From positions 1 through 54,891 of the forward strand of contig JBFMGF010000010.1 in assembly GCA_040752675.1 (NCBI GenBank): a stretch of DNA of 54,891 nucleotides, read 5' to 3'. This DNA comes from Acidobacteriota bacterium (lineage in GTDB: Bacteria > Acidobacteriota > Polarisedimenticolia > JBFMGF01). Shown one piece after another: positions 33,961 through 41,464 of this stretch (within the stretch, counting starts at the first letter, position 1; every line of letters begins with the position of its first letter). The notes beneath the pieces are model-generated. The model searched no databases. It was not told where the DNA came from and saw only the letters and a program-made list of their open reading frames with translations. The position numbers and the translations under genes are program-made.

Positions 33961-34889
33961 TGGTTCAGGCGCAGCCAGGATCTCTTGAATTCCCGGAGCG
34001 CGTCAAAGCCTCGCTTCCCCGTCATGGCGGCCATGAAATAGTAATATGGTCTCACCCTCCAGGGCTGCTCGATGATTGCATTCATGAAACTTCTCATTGC
34101 CTGCCCAACATCTCCTTTCCTAACTAATTCCAGGCCGTACTGAGTGTATAGGGAATTGAACCTGCGATGAACTCTTCCTCCCAGATCCCTTGCCCTCTCG
34201 GGGAAAAGTTCCACGATCTTCCGGATTACGCGGATCTCGTTGTCCAGGAGACGGCAGTAGTCCCTGCTCATGTTTGAGGGATGCACCCTGTACATGGCAA
34301 GCATCATGTCCACATAGCCTATCTTGTAATGAGCCGAGATGCGCAGCCAGAGGTCGTAGTCTTCTACGGCGGTCAGGGTCTCATCGAAGAGCCCTACCTC
34401 ATCGAGACACTTCTTTCGGATCATGACCGTCGGCATGACGAGGAAATTCCCCATGAAGAGCCTTCGAAAGCAATGGCCTGTGCAAATCCTTTCCTCTTTC
34501 AGAATGGATTCCCGCAGGACATTCTTTCCGTCGAAAGCTCTGGCGTCTGAGAAGACGATCCCTACGTCGGAGTCCTCGCTGATGACCCGCAGCTGGGCTT
34601 CGAGTTTCAAGGGAAGCCAGATATCATCGGAATCGAGAAAAGCCAGATACTTCCCGGTCGAGACCTTTATCCCGGTATTTCTCGCCGCGGAGAGCCCCAT
34701 ATTCTCCTGATAGATGTAACGGATCCTGTCTTCATATTTCCTCAGCACTTCCACCGTGTCGTCCGTAGATCCATCATCCACCACAATGACTTCGAAATCT
34801 CCATAGGTCTGCGCAAAGATGCTCTCGAGGCAGGGATCGAGGAAGCGGGCATAGTTATATGTGGGGACTATGACACTCACTCCTGGCAT
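33957..34889 (-). CDS. GT2-type glycosyltransferase
   Basis: A 310-residue GT-A enzyme with VSVIVPTYNYARFLDPCL, VDDGSTDDT and the metal-binding AFLDSDDIWLPLK near 90. VEDYDLWLRISAHYKIGYVD and YRVHPSNMSRD match the next gene closely, so the pair probably arose by duplication and may add related sugars. It lies 26 bases after the flippase gene. Confidence 0.92.
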   Translation of the reverse strand: MPGVSVIVPTYNYARFLDPCLESIFAQTYGDFEVIVVDDGSTDDTVEVLRKYEDRIRYIYQENMGLSAARNTGIKVSTGKYLAFLDSDDIWLPLKLEAQLRVISEDSDVGIVFSDARAFDGKNVLRESILKEERICTGHCFRRLFMGNFLVMPTVMIRKKCLDEVGLFDETLTAVEDYDLWLRISAHYKIGYVDMMLAMYRVHPSNMSRDYCRLLDNEIRVIRKIVELFPERARDLGGRVHRRFNSLYTQYGLELVRKGDVGQAMRSFMNAIIEQPWRVRPYYYFMAAMTGKRGFDALREFKRSWLRLNQ

Positions 34890-34915
34890 TGCTCACTCAT
34901 CATTCAAAGTATCGT

Positions 34916-36388
34916 TCATTCCTCTTTCCCGACAGAAGGCCCTGCCGACAGGAAGACGCTCCTCAGGAGCTTTCCATCTTCCGGGGTGAAGAATCTGAGA
35001 ATGACAGCAACGGCGATATAAGCGATCATACCAACCAAAATGATAGCAGGAAGCCATATATTTTTCTCTCTGAGAAAAAGGACAGGAATTGCCATAATGC
35101 TGCAGGAAATCAACGCTTTGACGATCGGTTTCACAACCGCGATCCTGCAGATATTCTTCACGACATAAATGAATGCGATCATTGATGTGATGAGATCAGT
35201 GGCAATGGTGGCTGCGGCGGCCCCCAGATAGGAGAAGCGCGGGATGAGAAAGAGGTTCAGTAATATGTTGAAGATAACGCCTCCGGTCGCCGTCCATGCA
35301 TAAAAACGGCTCCCCTTCAGGTCAGCATTCAACAGGATGGTCCCGAATGTGGCTCCGAAGAAAACGATGGCCGTCGTCAGAGCAAGAAGTGCGAAAACGG
35401 TGGCAGCCTCCTGGAATCTTCCCTCATAGAGGAATCGGATGATCGATTCTGCAAGGAGGGAGCTGCCGACCGCTACGGGGGTTCCGAAAAAGATAAGATA
35501 TCTTGCGCTCCTTTCTCCCAGCTCTTTCAGTGCCGCACGATCTCGCGCGAAATGTTTCGAGAAAGCAGGAGCGGATGCTCCCATCAGTGCCCAGATCAGG
35601 AAATGGAAATATCCCATCATCCTGTATGCCACGCTGTATATACCCACATCGTAATAGTTCTTCATGTACTTCAGCATGATGAGATCAACTCGATTGTAAA
35701 TGACGTACATGGCAACGCCGAAGCCGATTGGCACTGCGGATGTTATGAGATATTTCCAGATTTTCCAATCAACGCCGACCTGGAATACGATCCCCTCTCT
35801 CCTTCCGCAGAGGTAATAGGCCCATCCGGCTGGAATGGCCCATACGAGATGGAGTGAGGCAAACCAGACGACGCCGAATCCGAACTGAATGAGGATGAGC
35901 CCGGTGATGGAGATGAGAGCAGTGCTGGCCGTTGAGATGATGCTCCCGTAGTACATCCTCTCGAAAGCGTTGAGGATACTCTGATAGGTTGAGCCGAAGG
36001 CGATGATAACCTGGGCAAGCCCGTAAAGGTAAATGGCCATCAAGACTTCTCTCTGGAATCCCGACAGGTTGGCCGCCGCGACGATGACTATAAAGACGGT
36101 CATGGAGATGAGTAGCCTGAGGGAAAGAACATTCTTGAGAAATTGATCTGAAAGCCCTCTGTTTCGCGAGACCTCTCTGACGGTGACGGTGGAGAGGCCG
36201 AAATCGGAGAAGATGTTGAAGAGCTCGGCAAAGGCGGCAGCAAAGGTCAACTGTCCAAGCCCTTTCTCCCCCAGATGCCTCGCCAGAAAAACCATATACA
36301 GGAAGCTTATGATCTTGATGAGGAGCTGCGAGGAGAGGATGGCAGTTGTATTTCTCCCTAATCTGATGTCAGCGTCTTCCATATTCAT
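34916..36388 (-). CDS. Polysaccharide flippase (Wzx/MATE-like)
   Basis: A 490-residue membrane protein with about 14 hydrophobic helices, typical of the PST/MOP exporter group that flips lipid-linked oligosaccharides across the inner membrane. The N-terminus NTTAILSSQLLIKIISFLYM and the segment AAFAELFNIFSDFGLSTVTV are characteristic of oligosaccharide flippases. The ATG at 36386 lies 7 bases after the adjacent ligase-like gene. It moves the glycan made by the neighbouring transferases to the periplasm. Confidence 0.9.
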   Translation of the reverse strand: MNMEDADIRLGRNTTAILSSQLLIKIISFLYMVFLARHLGEKGLGQLTFAAAFAELFNIFSDFGLSTVTVREVSRNRGLSDQFLKNVLSLRLLISMTVFIVIVAAANLSGFQREVLMAIYLYGLAQVIIAFGSTYQSILNAFERMYYGSIISTASTALISITGLILIQFGFGVVWFASLHLVWAIPAGWAYYLCGRREGIVFQVGVDWKIWKYLITSAVPIGFGVAMYVIYNRVDLIMLKYMKNYYDVGIYSVAYRMMGYFHFLIWALMGASAPAFSKHFARDRAALKELGERSARYLIFFGTPVAVGSSLLAESIIRFLYEGRFQEAATVFALLALTTAIVFFGATFGTILLNADLKGSRFYAWTATGGVIFNILLNLFLIPRFSYLGAAAATIATDLITSMIAFIYVVKNICRIAVVKPIVKALISCSIMAIPVLFLREKNIWLPAIILVGMIAYIAVAVILRFFTPEDGKLLRSVFLSAGPSVGKEE

Positions 36389-36395
36389 ATTCCAT

Positions 36396-38366
36396 TCATT
36401 TCAAGAGGCTCCCTTTGATCTTCAGGAACAGTTCCCTGTCATAATCGAGGATCTGAAATTCATAAATATTTTGCGGCCTGAAGCCCTGAAGCTCCATGAA
36501 CCGCCGTTCCATCGTCTCTATGACGGCCCTTGCCTTTTCGACCTCCCCCTTGTCGATATGATTCAACGCAAGGAGAACGGAACTTTTAAAGAAGTACGGT
36601 TCGATCTTCAGACTGTTCATGATCTCCCGTTCCGCATTGTCGAAATCCTTTATCCTCCTGTAGAGCAATGCCATTGAATAGCTTATGAATGGATCCTTTG
36701 GCGACAGCTCTTTCGCCTTCCTGTAGTAAGAAACGGCACGACTGAGGGCCAGATCAGAAGCAGATCCCAGTCCATTGAGCTCTCTTAGGAGACGAGCCAT
36801 ATCTTCGAGATAGGAAGCTTTGAGCCTGTTGAGCGAAATGGCTCTGGCAAAGTCCTCTTCACACACGATGAACGTCTCTTGCGACAGTCCATCTTTCTGC
36901 AGTCTCCTCAGCTCGATACGACCCCTCTGATTGTAATAGTCGGGATGGATGGGATTGAAAAAAAGCGCCAGATCAAAATATTCAAGAGCTTTCACCGAAT
37001 TGTCAGATGATTCCCGCAGAGCCCTTTGACTGAAAAAATGACCCATGAACGGCGAAAGTACCGCCAGATAGTAAATGAAGAAGAGCGGCAATAGAAACAG
37101 CAGAATGAAAGAACTTCTCTTTACCGGACATGAGATCGGAATCCTGAATGAATCCTTTCGCAGTATTTCATGAAGGCCCACGCCGGCAAGGATGGCAAGG
37201 CTCATATAGAGAGCCGGTCTGTTTGTAAGATTATCAAAGAGCGCCTGCACTAAAAGTGCCACAAAAATGGAGAGAAGGAGCGGCTTCAGAAAAGGATCTT
37301 CCTCCGATCCCTGTAACACTTCGTCCCTGAAACCTTTTCTTCCGATGACTCTGAAGAGAATCATGAGTAGCGCAAGAAAGAGAATGATAAAGCCGATAAC
37401 CCCAAGCTCGATGAGAACAAGGATGTAATCGCTGTGCGGAGTCGAAAAATATCTCCCATATTGTATGGGGCTCGATAGCTGAGGGAAATTATAATTGAGG
37501 GAATGATACTTGAACATTCCGGGTGCGATACCGAAAATAGCATAATCCGAGAAGATTTCCAGGCTAGCCTTCCATATCCTGATCCTCTCGTATCTGTAAA
37601 TGTCAAGGCCGCCGGCAAACCTCTGGACCAGGAGGAAGAGGCCAGCCAGTGCGACCGAGGTGAGAAGGATGCAGGCGATTATGGTTTCCATCTTCTTCAT
37701 TTTCTTACGAAGCATGAAGATGAGAAAGGCAGAGGCTGCGATGAAGGAAAGGAGCGCACCTCTCGACGAGGTGATCATAAAAGAAACGAGGATAATCAGC
37801 AGCGCCGGGATAAGAAACGCTGAAGAAAGTTTCTCCCTGTGCTTCAGAAGGAAAAAAGAACCGATGAAGAGTCCCATGGAGAGGTAGGCGGCGAGATGAT
37901 TCGGGTTCAGGAAATAAACAGCCGTCCTTTTGAAGCCCCCCTGAATGAAGAAGACGATGGATAATAGCGACTGCAGCATGGTGCTCAGGAAAAAGCTCAT
38001 GAGGACGGCCTTGCCGAAACTCCTCTTTTCAGAAAAATGAAGCGAGAGCATGAAGAGCATGAAAAAGATGACGATCTCCCAGAGAGATAGAAGAGAAGCG
38101 TAAAGGTAAGGAGAGAAGAGGGACCGGATGAATAGATAGATGAAAAACGGAATTAGAGTGACCAAGAAGTGCGGCACCGCGATGGTAACAGGCTTTTCCC
38201 GGATTGCTTCAAGACCTGCATAGCCCAGGAAAACGAAGACTAAGGTATGGATGACAAATAGGGAACCTGCTCTCGCTCCCCCTTCGTAGAATGGAAGAAA
38301 GAAGATAAGGAATGAAAATGCGAGAAGCAGAAAAAGAATGTCTCTACATTCTGATTTCATCTTCAT
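36396..38366 (-). CDS. O-antigen ligase/polymerase-like membrane protein with TPR tail
   Basis: A 656-residue protein with a dozen hydrophobic helices. The conserved periplasmic loop YFSTPHSDYILVLIELGVIGF near 310 is the Wzy_C signature found in Wzy polymerases, WaaL ligases and PglL/PilO oligosaccharyltransferases. After the membrane part (about 440 onward) come tetratricopeptide-like helices such as ALEYFDLALFFNPIHPDYYN. It overlaps the paralogous upstream gene by 4 bases. It may polymerise the glycan, ligate it to lipid A or transfer it to pilin; the sequence alone does not decide. Confidence 0.88.
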   Translation of the reverse strand: MKMKSECRDILFLLLAFSFLIFFLPFYEGGARAGSLFVIHTLVFVFLGYAGLEAIREKPVTIAVPHFLVTLIPFFIYLFIRSLFSPYLYASLLSLWEIVIFFMLFMLSLHFSEKRSFGKAVLMSFFLSTMLQSLLSIVFFIQGGFKRTAVYFLNPNHLAAYLSMGLFIGSFFLLKHREKLSSAFLIPALLIILVSFMITSSRGALLSFIAASAFLIFMLRKKMKKMETIIACILLTSVALAGLFLLVQRFAGGLDIYRYERIRIWKASLEIFSDYAIFGIAPGMFKYHSLNYNFPQLSSPIQYGRYFSTPHSDYILVLIELGVIGFIILFLALLMILFRVIGRKGFRDEVLQGSEEDPFLKPLLLSIFVALLVQALFDNLTNRPALYMSLAILAGVGLHEILRKDSFRIPISCPVKRSSFILLFLLPLFFIYYLAVLSPFMGHFFSQRALRESSDNSVKALEYFDLALFFNPIHPDYYNQRGRIELRRLQKDGLSQETFIVCEEDFARAISLNRLKASYLEDMARLLRELNGLGSASDLALSRAVSYYRKAKELSPKDPFISYSMALLYRRIKDFDNAEREIMNSLKIEPYFFKSSVLLALNHIDKGEVEKARAVIETMERRFMELQGFRPQNIYEFQILDYDRELFLKIKGSLLK

Positions 38367-40156
38367 CTCTTTTCTGTACCGCCTTTCAAAAGAGTCCAGA
38401 TCGTATCTCTCCTCGCCTTGTAATGCTCATCTGCAGGATAGAGGGAGGCCGCCTTTGAAATGGAGATGTAAGCCTGTATTGGGTCTCCTGATAGAAGATG
38501 AATATCGGAAGCCACGCGATGGTAGTAAGGGATGAAAGGATCGAGAGCTATGGCTCTTTCAACTTCGCCCAGGGCTCGCATAGGATCGCGAGATGGATTT
38601 TTTTCATCCATGAGGAGCTGGGCTCTATAGATTCTGTAATCCGATTTCAGAGCGTTAAAGAATTTCGCTCTCCTCAACAGGCGATCCGCTTCCTCAAATC
38701 GAACACTTTCTCGTGCGTCCATCGCTTCCTCGAACGAGATCTCTCCGATGAAGGAGGAGAGAAAGAATAGTGCTGATACGGCAAGGAGAAGGATGAGGAG
38801 AATCTTCCCAAATGATCTTTTTCCCCCATATTCTCCTAACCCGGCAGGATATGCATTCTCTCTTCTGTCCCCCGGTTCCTCTTCAAGCCCGGCGCCCATA
38901 GAGAAAAACAATCCGCAGAGAGGAAAGAAGAGAAAAGAAACTGAAGGGAGATAGAATGTAAAGTCAGATAGATTATGAAGGATAAAGGAAAGAAGCGCCA
39001 TTGCAAGAAATGGAGCCCCCTTCAGCCTCGCGACGTTAGAGTTGTTTTTTGATGCGGAAGGATCGGAAGACGTTACGGCTCTTATCCTGTGACGACGTAA
39101 CAACTCCCATGCAGAACGGAAGAAGATGCAGAGAAAAGCCAGCAGGAACGGCACCGCAAAGAGACCGTTCTCGGAAACAATCTGAAGGAAACTGTTGTGT
39201 GCATAATTCGATTCGTTCATCCACTCCTCGCGATACCGGGAAAAGGCAACCCCGTAAGAGCCTCCGCCGACACCAAGAACGGGATGGTCTCCGATCATGA
39301 GGATGGATGCCTTCCAGTTCCCGTACCTCAGTTTCAAGGGGCTATCAGAGCTCCAGAATTCTGAAAATCCAATATCCCTGTACATGAGAAAGAACACCGC
39401 CGCCGTGATGAAAACGATCATGATGATAGAAATGATAAACATTCTTCTCCGAAGTTTCAGAGAGGCAACGATAAGGGCAGAGGCAAAGAGAGCTACAAGG
39501 GCTCCAATGGAAAAAGAGAGGAAGAAGGAGGCCGTCTGGATCAGGAGAAGCGCACCGTAAAGCGTCCTTAGCTTCCTGTTCTCGGATAGAAAGACAAAAA
39601 ATGCTGTTACAGGGATGGTCATCAGGAGAAAGCCCGCAAAGGCTCCTGGGGTGACAAATGTGGAGAAGACCCTGCCCGCTTCCAGCTTCTCCAGAAAGAT
39701 TGAGGGTATCTCCATCTCTGTCTTTCTTATAATTGAGGCGAGCTTCTCCAATCCGAAAAAGTACTGATGGAGCCCATAGAACGAAACGGCTGCCGCCAGA
39801 AAGGTCATGATCCTCAGAAGAGTTAAAGTCTGGAAAAAAGTGAAGACTCCTGGTAAAGCAAGGAAGAGGATGAAGAGAAGGAAGTAATATAGAGCCGCTT
39901 CCACAGATCGGCCGGGTGAGAATGATAGAAAAATGTTGACGCATTGGAAAAGGAAGATAATGGTGAAAAGCGTCGCGTTCCTTTTTGAGAAATGGAAACC
40001 GGGACTCCTGACAAGGTGGTATCCGAGGAGAAGGACGAGAATGCTCGTCAATGCCTTCGAAAAGAGATAGATTTCCGGAGGGAAAAACGCGCTAAAAAAA
40101 AATATCAAGAGGATGATTAGGAACGGGGCTTCAATTTTTCCCTCTCTCTTTATCAC
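38363..40156 (-). CDS. O-antigen ligase/oligosaccharyltransferase-like membrane protein
   Basis: A 597-residue membrane protein of the Wzy_C superfamily, with the loop NESNYAHNSFLQIVSENGLF near 315 matching the conserved H-N/D-x-x-L site. C-terminal helices resemble TPRs (ERAIALDPFIPYYHRVASDI). It is a paralogue of its downstream neighbour. Its GTG start (40154-40156) overlaps the stop of a type IV pilin-like gene by 4 bases, so the two proteins are made together. This coupling makes a pilin oligosaccharyltransferase of the PilO/PglL kind a real possibility. Confidence 0.87.
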   Translation of the reverse strand: MIKREGKIEAPFLIILLIFFFSAFFPPEIYLFSKALTSILVLLLGYHLVRSPGFHFSKRNATLFTIIFLFQCVNIFLSFSPGRSVEAALYYFLLFILFLALPGVFTFFQTLTLLRIMTFLAAAVSFYGLHQYFFGLEKLASIIRKTEMEIPSIFLEKLEAGRVFSTFVTPGAFAGFLLMTIPVTAFFVFLSENRKLRTLYGALLLIQTASFFLSFSIGALVALFASALIVASLKLRRRMFIISIIMIVFITAAVFFLMYRDIGFSEFWSSDSPLKLRYGNWKASILMIGDHPVLGVGGGSYGVAFSRYREEWMNESNYAHNSFLQIVSENGLFAVPFLLAFLCIFFRSAWELLRRHRIRAVTSSDPSASKNNSNVARLKGAPFLAMALLSFILHNLSDFTFYLPSVSFLFFPLCGLFFSMGAGLEEEPGDRRENAYPAGLGEYGGKRSFGKILLILLLAVSALFFLSSFIGEISFEEAMDARESVRFEEADRLLRRAKFFNALKSDYRIYRAQLLMDEKNPSRDPMRALGEVERAIALDPFIPYYHRVASDIHLLSGDPIQAYISISKAASLYPADEHYKARRDTIWTLLKGGTEKR

Positions 40157-40593
40157 TCAACCGGGCGCGCCATGAAAGTGCCGTTGTACATGACGATATC
40201 TTTATCGAAATCGAACCTCGTCTCGTAAGAGATGTCATCTCCATCGATCCCATCCTTCCCGTAGCTTATCAGGGTGTAGCTATCGACAACGTTAGTAGAG
40301 TAAGAAAAAGGATTGCGCCAGGCATCCTCGACGGGAAGGACGCTGGAAGAATAAGGGACCAGGACTTCCCGTAGCTCTTCCATGTTCAGGCCGTTCCTGG
40401 GGTAATAGCCATTATCGATGTTGTACGTTTCGAGAGCGCGCGAGATGGTTCTCATGTCGGACATGGTCGCTTTCTGTCTAGCCTTTTCTATTGTAGAGAT
40501 GATGTTGATTATAGCGATGGCGGAAACCAGCATGATGATCACGAGAGCCACCAAAAGCTCGACAAGTGTCAGCCCTCTGTTATTCATATCCAT
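40153..40593 (-). CDS. Type IV pilin/GspG-like prepilin
   Basis: A 146-residue prepilin with leader MDMNNRG, mature start LTLVELLVALVIIMLVSAIA (Glu5) and C-terminal DMRTISRALETYNIDNGYYP. That central motif is shared with the upstream pilA product, so the two are paralogues. An ATG at 40585-40587 is an alternative start that gives a shorter leader. The C-terminal half matches the GspG beta-loop region (EDAWRNPFSYS). It is coupled by a 4-base overlap to a Wzy_C membrane protein. Confidence 0.9.
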   Translation of the reverse strand: MDMNNRGLTLVELLVALVIIMLVSAIAIINIISTIEKARQKATMSDMRTISRALETYNIDNGYYPRNGLNMEELREVLVPYSSSVLPVEDAWRNPFSYSTNVVDSYTLISYGKDGIDGDDISYETRFDFDKDIVMYNGTFMARPVE

Positions 40594-40602
40594 GCTTTCG
40601 AA

Positions 40603-40632
40603 ATTCTAACAGAACTGCAGAGCGACAATCAA
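40603..40632 (-). promoter_or_regulatory. Candidate sigma-70 promoter of the glycan operon
   Basis: On the minus strand TTGATT (40632-40627) is followed by 18 bases and TAGAAT (40608-40603). It lies between the pilA terminator and the second pilin gene and would start transcription only a few bases before the ATG, nearly leaderless. If real it gives the glycan genes expression independent of sigma-54. Confidence 0.4.
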
Positions 40633-40657
40633 TAAAAAAGGGGGGAGAGGAAAAGGC

Positions 40658-40693
40658 AAAAAAAGCGGCGACGATTCAAAAATCTGCCGCCGC
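40658..40693 (-). terminator. Strong rho-independent terminator after pilA
   Basis: On the minus strand the stem built from GCGGCGG..AGATT (40693-40681) and AATCGTCGCCGC (40676-40665) closes a short loop and is followed by seven T residues (40664-40658). It lies about 20 bases beyond the pilA stop codon, as expected for a highly expressed monocistronic pilin. Confidence 0.9.
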
Positions 40694-40711
40694 ATTGATC
40701 CAAGGATCTGC

Positions 40712-41185
40712 TTATGTCTGCATCCCTTCTGGCCACTGCGTGAACTGTCCATCGATGAAATAGATGTCAGCATCGAAATCCGTGGTCTGTGGGGGGGTTA
40801 CAGGACCATCGGCAGTTGTGTCTTTTCCGTAGCTGCAGAGCGTGTAGTCGGTGTATGCATCCGTATCACCGCCGGCATGCTGCATGTAAGTTGCCCATCC
40901 GTCCTTCTCCGGAATGATCCTGATGTAGTGAGGTTCCAGATAGTTTTTGAGGGTCGTCACATCCGCGAAGCCACCGGCATTCAGGTTGACATAACGGTTG
41001 TTGTCGATGTTGTACTCGTCGCAGGCTGTCGCAATCGACCTCATGTCAGCCATCGTTCGCTTCTGCCTGCCCCTGTTGATAGCGTTCAAGAGGTTCGGGA
41101 TAGCAATGGCAGCAATAATACCGATAATGGCTACAACGATGAGAAGCTCAATTAGTGTAAAGCCCTTATTCTTTTTTCTTAACAT
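40712..41185 (-). CDS. pilA: Major type IV pilin PilA (probable)
   Basis: A 157-residue prepilin: leader MLRKKNKG, mature FTLIELLIVVAIIGIIAAIA with Glu5, then IPNLLNAINRGRQKRTMADM. The C-terminal half contains DEYNIDNNRYVN and a GspG-like region. The ATG at 41183-41185 has AGGAGG 8 bases upstream; a GTG further up would overlap that site. A sigma-54 promoter directly upstream and a terminator directly downstream mark it as the separately expressed pilin. A GspG-type pseudopilin is the alternative, but motor genes pilB, pilT and pilC nearby favour a pilus. Confidence 0.88.
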   Translation of the reverse strand: MLRKKNKGFTLIELLIVVAIIGIIAAIAIPNLLNAINRGRQKRTMADMRSIATACDEYNIDNNRYVNLNAGGFADVTTLKNYLEPHYIRIIPEKDGWATYMQHAGGDTDAYTDYTLCSYGKDTTADGPVTPPQTTDFDADIYFIDGQFTQWPEGMQT

Positions 41186-41219
41186 TAAGTTCACCTCCTT
41201 TCAAAGTAAAGGATTAATT

Positions 41220-41235
41220 GGCAATAGATATGCCA
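41220..41235 (-). promoter_or_regulatory. Sigma-54 promoter of pilA
   Basis: Minus-strand TGGCATATCTATTGCC (41235-41220) matches the -24/-12 consensus, with the invariant GG and GC separated by exactly 10 bases. The start would fall near 41209, leaving a leader of about 25 bases that contains AGGAGG. This is the arrangement known for pilA of Pseudomonas, activated by PilR. Confidence 0.88.
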
Positions 41236-41354
41236 TTCCGCATTGATAAAGCAAGTTTATGATTTTTTTACTATTTTATTATCCCTTTCATTATCATACA
41301 CTTAAATATAACCCAGACGATTCAGAGAGTATAAATTTATTGCTAACTAAGGAA

Positions 41355-41368
41355 AGCAATAGATTGCT
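41355..41368. promoter_or_regulatory. Candidate upstream activator site of pilA
   Basis: The perfect dyad AGCAAT-AG-ATTGCT lies about 130 bases upstream of the -24 box, a usual distance for binding of an NtrC-type activator. A further half site, TTGCTAAC, adjoins at 41340. Which of the two regulators in the window binds it is unknown. Confidence 0.45.
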
Positions 41369-41464
41369 CATTAAAAAGTTACAAATTTTGCCACTTTCTG
41401 GACAGATTTTTAACATTTCTTTTCATTTTTTAAACTCAGTATTCCGGCAATAAAGAACAGATAA

